Shown: positions 40,188 to 50,058, numbered from the stretch's first letter. The stretch is DNA of 64,000 nucleotides from Parietichytrium sp. I65-24A (GCA_012862575.1 BLSF01000009.1:682001-746000); one strand, 5' to 3'. The notes: generated from the letters alone by a model not told the origin. Made by a program: numbers and translations.

Positions 40188-42506
40188 ATGCGGATGTGGC
40201 GCTTGAAACGGTTGAAGGAGTTGAAGGAGCTGAAAGATTTCGGGGTGCTGAAAGATTGTGCAGCGGAAGACTGGAGAGCGAGACTGGGAGAACGAAAGCG
40301 TTGGAAATGGGGCCGCGCGAATGGGCGCGAAAAGAGCACAAGCGTCGCCGCTGTAGCTGCGGTCTTTGGTGTGTGGGGCATGGCAGCTGCGGATGTGGTG
40401 AGGAAAACGGAGACGGAATGCTATGGAAGACCCGGAGATTATGCGCTCGCGGAGGCGGCATATGAAGGGGAAAATCGTTTCCAGTTTTTTAGTAAGGTGC
40501 TCGGTGAGGGATCGTACGGCGTGGTGAGGCTCGGTCGCGACAAGCTGACGGGCAGAAAAGTGGCAGTCAAGGTGGTGAGACATGGACGTGGGGTAAATGT
40601 GAGTAACGAGGTGGCGGCGATGCAGCAGATCATGGCCAAAGGTGGACATCGGAGCCTGATAGAGCTGATTCAAATCATCGAGAAACCGGGCATCACAATG
40701 ATTGTCACTGAGCTCATCTCGGGCGGAGAAATTTTTGATCGCCTAGTAGACAATGGGCCATTTTCGGAGTCAGACGTGGCCACTATCGCGCAATCTCTGG
40801 CGCAAGGGATCGAATTTTTGCACGCCAAGTGCAATACTTGTCACTGCGACCTCAAGCCGGAGAATGTGCTATTCACGGACCTGAAGAGCTCGAAATCATC
40901 CTCATCGCAGGTAAAGATCGTGGACTTTGGAAGTGCACGAGATTTTAGTAAAGAAATTGCATACACCGGTGACATGGGCACTACCGTATACTGGGCTCCT
41001 GAGAATTTTCAGTGGCGCGCAAGGCGCGACAAAACTTCTTCAGCCGAGGAAGCTGCATTTGGTCCTGCTTCCGATATGTTCGCGATTGGTTGCATCCTGT
41101 ATATTTGTTTGTACGGTGCACATCCATTCGATCCGGACGGAAATTTAGAGGAGCATCAGATTGCGGAGCGGATTCAGGACGGACGATGGAGCTTTGACGA
41201 CTCGAAAGTACAAATTTCTGACTCTGCCAAAGACGTGATTTCGAGGCTATTGGAGCTTGACGCTCCGAAGAGGCTTTCCGCCTCACAACTGCTCGAGCAC
41301 CCTTGGATCCGCGGTGAAACGGCAAGCCAGCGGGTCATCGAGGGCTCCGCAGCGCGGCTTGAGGAATTTCAGCAGGCTCGAAAGAAAATTAAGGCCGGCC
41401 TACTTGCGGCTATGCTATTGCAAGCATTGCAAGATCAGGACGTGTCAGACGTGAATTCGTTCTTGGTAAAGATCCAGAAGCGTGAGCAAGAAAGTGCAGA
41501 GGCTGTTTTGAAGAGGACTTTTGATTTTTTCGACCAAGATGGGAAAGGTTTCCTAACACCGCTAGATGTCGCAAATGCACTCGAAAAGCTTGGAGACAAT
41601 CAGGTCACCCCCAACGACGCCGGGAGCATCATCTCGGCTATCAATCGCCGCGTTCATGAAGCAGAGCCTGCCGCACCGCAGAAGAGATTCTCAATGTCTG
41701 GCCTCTTTCGTGATAGCTCCGCAAAACCTGAGTCTTTGGAGTTTCGGGATATCGTGGAGATACTCTCTGAAATTCCGCGCAAGTCATACCGGGGCGGGGA
41801 CATTGTCTTTCACCAAAACGACGTCCCAGACAATTTTTATTTCATTATGTCCGGTGAGGTGAACGTGATAGTCCGGTCCCAGGCAGGGGAGAGTATTCAC
41901 ACAGCTTCGCTCGGACCTGGAAACTTTTTTGGAGAGGGCGGAATGCTGAGCGGAAATCTGCGCACGGCAACGATCCAGTGCGAAGGACCAGTGGAGCTGC
42001 TTGTTTTGAGTAAATCTGATTTCGAGAGTCTCAAAGATGATGCCATGTTTCACAAGTCTGAGGCATCCATGAACGAGCTGGTGGTGGGTAGAGCTCTCGG
42101 CCGCGTACACGCTCTATTTACATCTGCTCCTGAATGCACCAACGTGAGCCTCCGGGAGAATGAGATCGTCTTTCGGAAAGGCGATCGCGGCGAGGATGTC
42201 TATGTAGTGAATTCTGGAGAGATCGGGCTGTTTGAGCACACTGAGCGCGGGAGCCTTGGCGAAATTGTAAAGGTGCGAGCGGGCGGCATGTTTGGCGAAA
42301 CTGCCCCTATGACCGGGACTCCCCGAAATGCTTCTGCCATTTGCTTGTCTAGGGAAGGCTGCAAGCTAAGCTGCTTGTCCAAGGGACCATTCCTGCGCGT
42401 GATGAGTGAGGTGGACTCTGCAGCAAATATGATCCGAACGCGGAAAAGCGCAAGCTTTCTTCGGTCCGAAGGCAAAGCAGGCTTGGTGGAGTCTCAGCGG
42501 AAGTAA
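40188..42506 (+). CDS. CaMK-like Ser/Thr kinase with EF-hand and two cyclic-nucleotide-binding domains
   Basis: The protein is 772 residues from ATG 40188; a later ATG at 40380 (MAAADVVRK) is an alternative start, because the first 64 residues are a basic Leu/Lys-rich helix. The kinase domain spans about 98-375: glycine loop LGEGSYGVV, catalytic lysine in KVAVKVVR, catalytic loop HCDLKPENVLF (about 218), VDFGSA and YWAPENF. The arginine before the catalytic Asp is replaced by Cys, so it is a non-RD kinase. The APEN motif keeps APE in the activation segment. A single good EF-hand loop (DQDGKGFLTPLD, about 450) follows in a CDPK-like position. Two cNMP-binding domains lie at about 535-615 and 650-738, with FGEGGMLSGNLRTAT and FGETAPMTGTPRNAS. 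Each keeps the Glu and Arg that hold the sugar and phosphate. It should join calcium and cyclic-nucleotide signals; its substrates are unknown. Confidence 0.93.
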   Translation: MRMWRLKRLKELKELKDFGVLKDCAAEDWRARLGERKRWKWGRANGREKSTSVAAVAAVFGVWGMAAADVVRKTETECYGRPGDYALAEAAYEGENRFQFFSKVLGEGSYGVVRLGRDKLTGRKVAVKVVRHGRGVNVSNEVAAMQQIMAKGGHRSLIELIQIIEKPGITMIVTELISGGEIFDRLVDNGPFSESDVATIAQSLAQGIEFLHAKCNTCHCDLKPENVLFTDLKSSKSSSSQVKIVDFGSARDFSKEIAYTGDMGTTVYWAPENFQWRARRDKTSSAEEAAFGPASDMFAIGCILYICLYGAHPFDPDGNLEEHQIAERIQDGRWSFDDSKVQISDSAKDVISRLLELDAPKRLSASQLLEHPWIRGETASQRVIEGSAARLEEFQQARKKIKAGLLAAMLLQALQDQDVSDVNSFLVKIQKREQESAEAVLKRTFDFFDQDGKGFLTPLDVANALEKLGDNQVTPNDAGSIISAINRRVHEAEPAAPQKRFSMSGLFRDSSAKPESLEFRDIVEILSEIPRKSYRGGDIVFHQNDVPDNFYFIMSGEVNVIVRSQAGESIHTASLGPGNFFGEGGMLSGNLRTATIQCEGPVELLVLSKSDFESLKDDAMFHKSEASMNELVVGRALGRVHALFTSAPECTNVSLRENEIVFRKGDRGEDVYVVNSGEIGLFEHTERGSLGEIVKVRAGGMFGETAPMTGTPRNASAICLSREGCKLSCLSKGPFLRVMSEVDSAANMIRTRKSASFLRSEGKAGLVESQRK

Positions 42507-42906
42507 AACGCGAGCAATGCTCGGTGATGATGTTGACGATAATAGATGAACTTGCAGTTTCTTATTTTAATTAATATTCTGGAGGGGAAACGTAGTTCTT
42601 AGAACGCACGACGCCTACATTAAAAAAAGTTTTGGTATTTACTCCAGCATCTTCTCGATGTTCTTTTGTTGTTCATCTTTATTTTAGGCTTGCAAAGATA
42701 AGCTAATTGACATTGACGCTATCTTGACTCAGCGTTTCATTTTTATTGCTCTGGGGTGGTCTAGCAACAATATGCAGCAAAGATAATCAAACTTCAAGCC
42801 GTATTGAGAAGCTCACGCGCTTAGTTTTGAACTTGACGGTAAGGCAATGACTTTTAAAAACCTGAAGTAAAAGCAAGAATTAAAACAAGACCCAACTCTT
42901 TTTACA
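42507..42906. other. convergent intergenic region
   Basis: 400 bp of AT-rich 3' flank between the kinase gene and the Pcf11-like gene. TTATTTTAATTAATATT at about 42559 and similar T-rich strings suggest 3'-end signals. No gene. Confidence 0.5.
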
Positions 42907-44481
42907 TCATTTGCTTATAAAAAGCCGAGACATTTTAGCTGGCGGCTCTTCCACACCATCATCCTCGCGCTTGCGCTTAAGCTCTAAATAAGCGGAGGCA
43001 GAATACACGCGGCCGTCTGAACCAATAATCGCATTCTTGTACACCCATTCCCCTGCGTCGTCATCAAAGACCGTCTCGAGCTCGTCGCCGGTGATAGGGC
43101 ACACCGCGCCATCACCTGCAGAGGAGACAGGAACTAAATAATTGCTAGAATCCTGCCCTCCTTTATTTGGTCCCCTCGCGCCAGAGCTGTCTCCATGTTC
43201 ATTTGAGCCAGTCAAAACATCGTCATCTTCGAACCCGGTCCCGGCTACCATAAGCGATTGTTCTTTTCCCTGGACCCACTCTTCAGCTGTGTTGAACCAA
43301 TCTCTAGAAGCGAAGGTATCCGCGTCGTCCTTCAACTTGACTTTATTAATGGCTTTATGCACTTGGTTCTGAACTGACACATACGCGTCCATTTCGGCTT
43401 TCGTGGCAAAGTGAAGGCCCGTGTTTTCGTCCACAAATTGGCCCTCGGAGGCAGTGCCTCCCATGTGCAAGGCATAGATTGTGGCCTCCACACCGGCGGA
43501 GTCTTTTAGCCAATCTGAGCTCCAGTCTGCTACCTCCGGCTGCTCAACTGGAGGGGCCATGAGAATTTGCTGTGGAGGCGGAGGAGTCTGCGTTGGGGGA
43601 GGAATAAATTGTTGGACCATCATAGCTGGACTTGGTGTGCGAGGCGGTTGCTTAAAGTACCCTTCCCTGTTCAGCTCTTCCTGCGCATTGTCCAGAATCT
43701 GCCCAAAAAAAGCGGGGTCTTTATGCGCGTCCCGCATTGTGATTCGCATATTTAGCTGAACGTTCTGTTCATTCTGAATGTCTTCTAAAATGATTGCCGC
43801 CCTCTGGTTCAGCAAATCTTCAAATTGAGGAGCTGTCAAAAATTTGGGGCTTCGGGGTGGAGGAAACCCAGGCATTGCTGCTGCCGGATGGCCGGCCGCG
43901 GCACCAGGCACTGGGCCAGGCATGGGTGGGGCTACTCGAGGGTATGTAGGAGGAGGGGCAGATGCCATGGGAGGCGGAGGCCCCGGCGGCGGCGCTCTCG
44001 GGGCTTGGGGCTGTCTTGCAGTTGCGTCCCTCACAAATGCGTTGACATCGAATCTAGGGTCTAAACGAGCGAATACGTCTGCGACAGCCTTCGGAGGGAA
44101 GGCGTTTCTGTGGGCCATTCTTCCTTTCCAGGCGTTGAGCAGTTTTTTCAACTTCTCCTTCACCGCATCGCCTCCGCTGCGAAAGGTATCCATGAACGAG
44201 GAAACCAGATTCTGAGAGAACAAGTTGGGGTACTCACCGCCGCAATTAAACACAATAGAGTCCATCAAGTACATGATCGGAAGCTTTTCATCGGGCTTAG
44301 CGCGGAAAAGCATACTTTCTATCGCGCCAACGAGGTCCTGCGGCCGAGTGCCTTGCGTTTGCGGCAGCCCTTGAAGCACGTCAGTCGCCATCATCGACAG
44401 CTGGTTAATGATCGCCTTGTCCGGATGCCTCCCCATTCCGCGCAGAATCTGCAGGTATCTCTCCACGTACGGATTCGCCAT
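42907..44481 (-). CDS. PCF11: Pcf11-type pre-mRNA cleavage factor with CTD-interacting domain
   Basis: The protein is 524 residues from the ATG at 44481. The N-terminal 142 residues are a CTD-interacting domain (CID): helices with KLPIMYLMDSIVFNCGGEYP and LFSQNLVSSFMDTF, the form found in Pcf11. This domain binds phosphorylated RNA polymerase II tail and couples 3'-end cleavage to termination. A Pro-rich stretch (about 157-205) and a helical region (to about 275) follow. The C-terminal third keeps the Pcf11 layout: a first finger-like segment (about 335-375), then a Trp-bearing linker (SRDWFNTAEEWV, about 391-404), then a second finger-like segment (CPITGDELE...WVYKNAI...GRVYSASAY, about 456-500). 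The expected Cys/His zinc ligands are nearly all replaced. The acidic/basic tail KRKREDDG could carry a nuclear signal. Confidence 0.88.
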   Translation of the reverse strand: MANPYVERYLQILRGMGRHPDKAIINQLSMMATDVLQGLPQTQGTRPQDLVGAIESMLFRAKPDEKLPIMYLMDSIVFNCGGEYPNLFSQNLVSSFMDTFRSGGDAVKEKLKKLLNAWKGRMAHRNAFPPKAVADVFARLDPRFDVNAFVRDATARQPQAPRAPPPGPPPPMASAPPPTYPRVAPPMPGPVPGAAAGHPAAAMPGFPPPRSPKFLTAPQFEDLLNQRAAIILEDIQNEQNVQLNMRITMRDAHKDPAFFGQILDNAQEELNREGYFKQPPRTPSPAMMVQQFIPPPTQTPPPPQQILMAPPVEQPEVADWSSDWLKDSAGVEATIYALHMGGTASEGQFVDENTGLHFATKAEMDAYVSVQNQVHKAINKVKLKDDADTFASRDWFNTAEEWVQGKEQSLMVAGTGFEDDDVLTGSNEHGDSSGARGPNKGGQDSSNYLVPVSSAGDGAVCPITGDELETVFDDDAGEWVYKNAIIGSDGRVYSASAYLELKRKREDDGVEEPPAKMSRLFISK

Positions 44482-44579
44482 GATTCTCAACTGTCCCCTA
44501 TCCACTCGGCCACCCTCGCCTGTTCAAAAACAACACAATCCAACCCCTCCAGTTGCCGAAACCAACTCAAATCTTTCCA

Positions 44580-44623
44580 GATAGATAGATAGATTGTTTG
44601 ATTGATTGATTGATTGATTGATC
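44580..44623. repeat. (GATA)n-(GATT)n microsatellite
   Basis: AGATAGATAGATTG passes into about six GATT units. Confidence 0.9.
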
Positions 44624-45183
44624 CACCATGCGAATAGGCCCGCTACAGTCTTTTCAAGCGCACAACGCCACGCCTCCTCGTCAAATGAAAGCCGTGCAGC
44701 TCCACAATTGAGCTGCTCCTCGCGCCCCTTTCTTCGGCCTTCTTTACACTCTCGCAACAACTGCTACAAGAAGGGCTTTGTTATGCTCTGTTCTAATTAG
44801 CAAAGCGCAAATGATCACAGGTCTGTTTTTTGGGTGGTTTGGTTCTATCTCTTGGCGATTCCTCTTCTTCCCAAAGCGCTTTTATCATGCTTTTGTGAAT
44901 TGTGATTCACGTTCACAGCCAATTTCAAGTGCTGAAAAGAGGTTTTGTTGTCTGGCTGATATGACGATTCATGATCAAACATTGCAAACATATTTGCAAA
45001 GCGAAGCATGCGACAATGATAAAATTATTCGGATCTGTCTAACGAACAAAAACGAACATTCGCAGATATTGTCTGAGTATGTAACATAGTTGAGAATGTA
45101 AATACGTATCCGAGAGTGTAAAGAAATAGTTCTTTGTTCGCAATAGAGCCGGTAAAGCAATGCAGAGCTGGGAAGAGCATAAC

Positions 45184-45252
45184 ATGAACATGAGCATGAG
45201 CATGAGGATGTGACACCATGACCTTGACGATGATGAGCATGAGCATGAGAAA
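45184..45252. repeat. (GAGCAT)n interrupted repeat
   Basis: ATGAACATGAGCATGAGCAT, an interruption, then GATGAGCATGAGCATGAG: an imperfect hexanucleotide repeat. Confidence 0.75.
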
Positions 45253-45589
45253 AGAGTTTTGAATTATTGCTGCTCACCAGCATCATAATCTTCATCGTCG
45301 CATTTCAGCATTATTCTGGAGATTTCAGGACAATTTGTGAGCATGAATACCGAAAGACAGTGTGAAGATTTGATGGAAGCTGGAAGACGAACCATTCACG
45401 ACTCCTCTGGTCATGAATAGTATCAAATCATCCAAGGGTTCAATCTGTTCGAAGCACGTGGTCACGCAAAGACGGAGAGAGGAGGGTGACTGATCGACAG
45501 AGTTGACTGGAAGTCCAACACGCGCGGCGAGGCTGCGAGGGCGATGGGCAGCATCTGAGAGTTGGCCGGAAGCAGAGCTCTCCAGAAAA

Positions 45590-47614
45590 ATGGCCTTTCA
45601 GTTTTCGAGCAATGTGTACTCGAGCGGTCTCTCGTTTGATCCTATGCGATGCGGAGACCTGGCGCTCGCGGCTTGCTGGAATGGAGACGTGGAAGCGTTT
45701 TGCAGCGAAGTCGGGCTCGCAAGAGATGGATGTGACGTGAAGGGCAACGAAAGAGGCTCGGAGAATCGAAAGCTGGCACCAGTTCAAGGAAGGAGGCGTA
45801 GAATGGCCATCAGATTGAGTGATGAGGAAGCCGACCTGGACTTGAAGATCAGAAATCAAATCGATCAGGAAGGCAACACGTTTCTGCACGTGTGCGCGTA
45901 TCGCAACTCGCATGAAATCCTCAAAGTTATAAGCAATTCTCTGAATGGGCAAGTCCGGGAAGCAGCTGCCAACTACCAAAACAAGATTCTCCGAACGCCG
46001 CTACATTTTGCATGCCAAAGAAACCATCTAGAGTCCGTGGAAGTTTTGCTGGCGATGGGCGCAGACCCAGCAGCGGCAGATATGAACGGTTACAGCCCGC
46101 TTCATCTGGCAGTCGACATGCACGCCACGGACATCGTCCAGTATTTCACAAAGTTTAGGCTCCCATTTGACGCGGCAACGTGCAGCGGGATCACACCACT
46201 GGTTATAGCGACCCAAAAAGACTTTCGTGAGCTCGCAAAGATTTTGGCGGCGTCTGGAGCAGATATCTGCAAGAAGAGCACAATGCACGACGGACTTGCA
46301 TATCTCAGCCCTTTTGTCATTGCAACCAAGAACGGCTGGGGAGAGGAGCTCAGACAAGCCGGGGCAGTGCCTGAAACACCGGATTCTCCCTACTTGGTGA
46401 ATCAGACCGACGAAGAGGCAAAGTTTCAGTGGCATACGCCAGCCGGGCGGAGCGCTCCAGTTGATTACTTTCGTCTCCAGGTGAGAAAGATTGACAGGCT
46501 GGACCCGGACGCCCCATGGATTACGGTTGCCGACAAAGTAAAGACTCGAAATCATGTATTCTTCACATGCAAGCCGCATTGCAGCTCTTTTTCAAGGGAT
46601 GCCGTAGAAGAGGATTTACTCCCAAGCGAGGTCTACGTGGTGCGAGTCTTTGCACATAGCATCGTTGGGTGGAGCGAGCCAAGTCTGCCGAGCAAGCTCA
46701 TGCAGACAGCAGCCGCGGCTCCGTGCAAGCCGGAATCGCCAAAGGTGCTCGGAGTGACTAACAATACGGTTACACTGCAGTGGGTTCTCCCGGAGGACAA
46801 TGGCGCACCTATCGACTATTCTGAGATACAGTGGCGCATGTGCCACACGGAATGGACTCCGTGGTCGACCGTTCCTGACCGAATAAGGGTTCATAGACCG
46901 GAAGACTCAGACGATGAGCCTTCCTCAAGTGAGTCTGATACCGATGACGAGGAGCAAAGGATAAACATGCGCCAAACGTTCGAGTATACTGTGCGATATC
47001 TCTCTCCTCAGAACGACTACAGATTTCGAGTACGCTGTCACAATGTTGTCGGTTGGAGCTACTACAGCGAACACACTGAAATCGTACGAACGATGACGAA
47101 GCCTGGCGGCAGGCGCCAAGCGATCGATTTTGGCGGGGAACAAGCTGTTCAGAAGCGGCTTTCCGGCACTGAAATGCATGCAAAAGCAAGATTCATGACA
47201 ATGGAGCGGATCAGACTTGACGACGAGCTCTTGCAAAGGGTACAAAAGCACGATCGCGATGCGGCTCTTATATCCTCTGCGAAAGGAAAGGCGGCAACCG
47301 CTCTACAGGCATTTTGGCGTAGAAAGCGGGCCATGATACGATTTGCGCAATACCAGCGAGATGCTGCAAAGCAGCTTCCTTTTCTCGTCGAGTATGGCTT
47401 AGAAGATCAATTTCTACGTGAGTGGCGGGAGCTTTTGATGAAGCACGTCGAAAAGGACCACGAGCAAAGGACACTAGCCCAAGCTCGCCGTGACGAGAGG
47501 CGACAACGGAAAATGCAAAGAAGAGCACGCAGAGAGAAGCGTCAACTGAGCAGACTGCGAAGAAACGAGGCAAGAGCTCTTTTGAATACTTGCTCTGCTC
47601 CTTCGTTGACCTAA
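45590..47614 (+). CDS. ankyrin-repeat, fibronectin III, IQ-motif protein
   Basis: The protein is 674 residues from the ATG at 45590 (MAFQFSSNVYSS); codons upstream in frame have no ATG. Residues about 85-250 carry four or five ankyrin repeats, clearest at RTPLHFACQRNHLESVEVLLAMGAD and NGYSPLHLAVDMHATDIVQYF. Two FN3 domains follow (about 265-385 and 385-515), recognisable by PDSPYLVNQTDEEAKFQW, PVDYFRLQVRK, TVTLQWVLPEDNGAPIDYSE, and YRFRVRCHNVVGWS. An IQ-type motif (ATALQAFWRRKRAMIRF, about 565-581) and a basic Arg-rich coiled-coil tail end the chain. Ankyrin plus FN3 architectures are protein-interaction scaffolds; calmodulin or a light chain could bind the IQ. No catalytic domain. It converges on the MAP10-like gene with only 86 bp between the stop codons. 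Confidence 0.9.
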   Translation: MAFQFSSNVYSSGLSFDPMRCGDLALAACWNGDVEAFCSEVGLARDGCDVKGNERGSENRKLAPVQGRRRRMAIRLSDEEADLDLKIRNQIDQEGNTFLHVCAYRNSHEILKVISNSLNGQVREAAANYQNKILRTPLHFACQRNHLESVEVLLAMGADPAAADMNGYSPLHLAVDMHATDIVQYFTKFRLPFDAATCSGITPLVIATQKDFRELAKILAASGADICKKSTMHDGLAYLSPFVIATKNGWGEELRQAGAVPETPDSPYLVNQTDEEAKFQWHTPAGRSAPVDYFRLQVRKIDRLDPDAPWITVADKVKTRNHVFFTCKPHCSSFSRDAVEEDLLPSEVYVVRVFAHSIVGWSEPSLPSKLMQTAAAAPCKPESPKVLGVTNNTVTLQWVLPEDNGAPIDYSEIQWRMCHTEWTPWSTVPDRIRVHRPEDSDDEPSSSESDTDDEEQRINMRQTFEYTVRYLSPQNDYRFRVRCHNVVGWSYYSEHTEIVRTMTKPGGRRQAIDFGGEQAVQKRLSGTEMHAKARFMTMERIRLDDELLQRVQKHDRDAALISSAKGKAATALQAFWRRKRAMIRFAQYQRDAAKQLPFLVEYGLEDQFLREWRELLMKHVEKDHEQRTLAQARRDERRQRKMQRRARREKRQLSRLRRNEARALLNTCSAPSLT

Positions 47615-47700
47615 TGATAAATATTGAGCAAAGTACCTGTAGAGTAGGATTTGCGAGTGAACATTTAATATATATATATTTAATATTTCATCGCTTCAGA

Positions 47701-50058
47701 TTAAAACTCTGAACGAACGGGAGAGAGCTTGCTGGGATTATTGAAAATGCTTTCGCTCGATCTTTGCTGCGCCTGCAGTTTTTGTGACGCATCAAAGTCG
47801 TGGTAACGGCTGTTCGCGTATGAGCCCCTCGCATCGGGCCGGGCATCAATACCATGCTCAGCTGGAACGGGAGCAATGACAAATGATTCAAAGTCGGCAA
47901 GATCATGGGACTTGCTATGTTGCTGCGAGCGAGAGGAGCTCGTCTTACGCTGCCCCGATTGTGAGAAGCTATGGGAAACAGCCGTGTGCTTTGCCGTGCT
48001 AGAGCTCGGCGGGAATATATTCAAGCTGGTGTCAACCGATTCTATCTCCGTAGCTGATTTTACCACAGGTGCTGGCAGCGTTGGCAGCGAGCGTTTGGAG
48101 ATTGACTCGCTGGAAATCTCTGAAGAAATGGCTTCAAATGATTGCATGGGTAAGCTCTCGTTTGCTCGCGCTTCAGTCATTCGCAACACTGACCTTCCCT
48201 GGCTCTGCTCAGCTGCATCTTCAGCACTCCGTCCGGGGAGAACGCTATCAACCTCTTCAACAATATCGGGGCTAAGCTCGCTTGAAGGTACTGATCTCTG
48301 TAAATCTGTCCTGCTAAAAGCAGCGCGCGGACTCACTCGCCCGCGCCACATCAGTTCGAGTTGCTTTGACCGAACTGCGCGCTCGTGATCTGTGTCGGAG
48401 ACGCTCATGGAGTTTATCAATGACTCTAGCCTCATTTTCCCACTGTCTCGAAGCCTCTGTTCCTGCAGATATTTCCTCTCTTCCAGAGACCGCTCATTAA
48501 GAGCTCGCGCGCTAGCAAGGTCTGCTGCAATGTGCTGCATTTGGAACGGAGGAGTGTAGTCATTTTCGCCATCCCTCGACGAGCCAAATTGGTATTTGCG
48601 ATGGTGCGCGCGTTCTCGCATAATCTGGGCTCGAGTCTTTCTAATTCTTAAAGGTTTACGCTTGCGATCTTCCGGTTTCGAGTTGGCTTCGTTCAATTCA
48701 ACTGACCCAGAGCGCAGAATTCTGGATGCCCCGAGGAGTTTACGACTCTGGTGAGATTGGTTTGAAGTCACCGATGCCCGAGATGATCTCAGATTGGCCA
48801 GAGTTTCGCGGCCTTGCTCTGTGGAGCTCAGCAACTGTGCAAGCTTCTTCAGAAGTACTGGATCACCATCTTCGAGCTCCTTGATCAATTTTTCGAGCAG
48901 CCGATCCGTTCCTTGAGCGTCTGCATCCGTTCTCACTTGGTCACTCGATTCGCTGTCATAATCGTCTTCGTCCTGGTCCTCCGACGGGCCGCTTTTGTAG
49001 TACATTGGTGGAGGAAGAGCTTGTCCTTCGATCTGCCCAGGGAGTGGCAACCATCTCTCTCCCTCGCTAATGTCATTTTCCGTTGTTCGAAAATCATCCT
49101 CAACATTATCTGCGAGGTCTCTAGCTTTGCTCTTTGCCGACTTGATGACAAATGGTCTAATCTTTGAACTTTCTGGCTTGGCTTGATGACGGATTCGAGA
49201 CTCTATGCTATCGAGCTTGGTTTCCAGGTTTTTGACGACCTGAAGCATCTGACCAGAAAACGGCATCATACCTTCCAAACGGGCTCTCCCATCTTCCTCC
49301 TCGAGTTCAGAACTGATGTCGACATGAGGTTGTTCATCGTGTCTGTCTACCGGAGTGCTTTCTGGTAGTATATGAGGAAGGAGGCCATCGCCGAAATTGC
49401 ACAGGCGAATCCGAATGTTCAAGAGAGCAACCCTTTTGCCCATGAGGTCAAACATGGGGACCTCCCCAAACCTCCAACCCCACAACGATGACGGCGCAGG
49501 AAGTACGATATCTGCAACATCTGCTGTCTGCAGTCCGCAAAACTCAGATACGTCGATAGTTGCAGCCGCCAAAAGCGCCGCTCTGTCTTCCTGTCCTGTC
49601 GCCGTGTCAACCAACATCAGATACAGCGGCATTCCCTGCAGCTGCCTCGCGGCTTCTGCCAGCGGAATGCGAAACAAGCACGACTTTCCCGCGGAGAACT
49701 CCTGCCCGCTCTTCGGCGACACCATCACCGTCGGGAAATCCAGCATTCGGAAGCCCACGGCCAGTCCTTCAAGGCTTCCATTTTCGCCCTTCTCTCGGAG
49801 GTTCCCTTTGGCCACATCCACGCTCTCCACGAACAACTGCAGCGCGAACAGGTCTCCTTGCCCATCGCCTTCACCAGTTTCCTTGTCCGCCTTCCTCGTC
49901 GCATCGCCGTTCCCGGTATGCTCTGCGTCCTCGTATTCTTCTTCCAAGCCCTCTAGAACACCAAACTCATCATCTTCAGCTTCCTCAAGGCCGGACAACA
50001 CGTCATCGTCCGCTTCCAGCAGCCGCTCCACGCGATCCAAAAGATCCTTGCGGGACAT
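47701..50058 (-). CDS. MAP10-like (microtubule-associated) protein
   Basis: The protein is 785 residues from the ATG at 50058 (MSRKDLLDRVERLLEADDD). After an acidic helix comes a domain (about 72-235) whose landmarks match the N-terminal domain of vertebrate MAP10: LFALQLFVESV, VGFRMLDFPTVMV, GKSCLFRIP, and VPMFDLMGKRVALLNIRIRLCNFG. MAP10 stabilises microtubules at spindle and midbody; here the assignment is from recalled family sequence, so treat it as probable. The rest, from about residue 240, is long, Ser/Arg/Glu-rich and mostly disordered, with short coiled-coil segments (SRDGENDYTPPFQMQHIAAD, REHKYLQEQRLRD-like stretches). A polyacidic run near residues 20-60 is notable. Role: likely cytoskeletal or ciliary scaffold. 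It overlaps nothing; the next minus-strand gene starts 765 bp upstream. Confidence 0.7.
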   Translation of the reverse strand: MSRKDLLDRVERLLEADDDVLSGLEEAEDDEFGVLEGLEEEYEDAEHTGNGDATRKADKETGEGDGQGDLFALQLFVESVDVAKGNLREKGENGSLEGLAVGFRMLDFPTVMVSPKSGQEFSAGKSCLFRIPLAEAARQLQGMPLYLMLVDTATGQEDRAALLAAATIDVSEFCGLQTADVADIVLPAPSSLWGWRFGEVPMFDLMGKRVALLNIRIRLCNFGDGLLPHILPESTPVDRHDEQPHVDISSELEEEDGRARLEGMMPFSGQMLQVVKNLETKLDSIESRIRHQAKPESSKIRPFVIKSAKSKARDLADNVEDDFRTTENDISEGERWLPLPGQIEGQALPPPMYYKSGPSEDQDEDDYDSESSDQVRTDADAQGTDRLLEKLIKELEDGDPVLLKKLAQLLSSTEQGRETLANLRSSRASVTSNQSHQSRKLLGASRILRSGSVELNEANSKPEDRKRKPLRIRKTRAQIMRERAHHRKYQFGSSRDGENDYTPPFQMQHIAADLASARALNERSLEERKYLQEQRLRDSGKMRLESLINSMSVSDTDHERAVRSKQLELMWRGRVSPRAAFSRTDLQRSVPSSELSPDIVEEVDSVLPGRSAEDAAEQSQGRSVLRMTEARANESLPMQSFEAISSEISSESISKRSLPTLPAPVVKSATEIESVDTSLNIFPPSSSTAKHTAVSHSFSQSGQRKTSSSRSQQHSKSHDLADFESFVIAPVPAEHGIDARPDARGSYANSRYHDFDASQKLQAQQRSSESIFNNPSKLSPVRSEF

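Larger units (their letters stand above)
44482..45589. other. divergent intergenic region
   Basis: 1.1 kb between the Pcf11-like gene (-) and the ankyrin gene (+). It contains a (GATA)/(GATT)n microsatellite at 44580-44623 and a GAGCAT-type hexanucleotide repeat at about 45184-45252. Open frames across these repeats are artefacts. The frame upstream of ATG 45590 stays open to 45503 without another ATG. No gene seen. Confidence 0.5.

Noticed and set aside
39811-40381. Hydrophobic minus-strand frames overlapping the kinase leader
   Set aside because: The translation (LLFVVCCVLCV...) comes from the CA-rich repeat tract read on the other strand.
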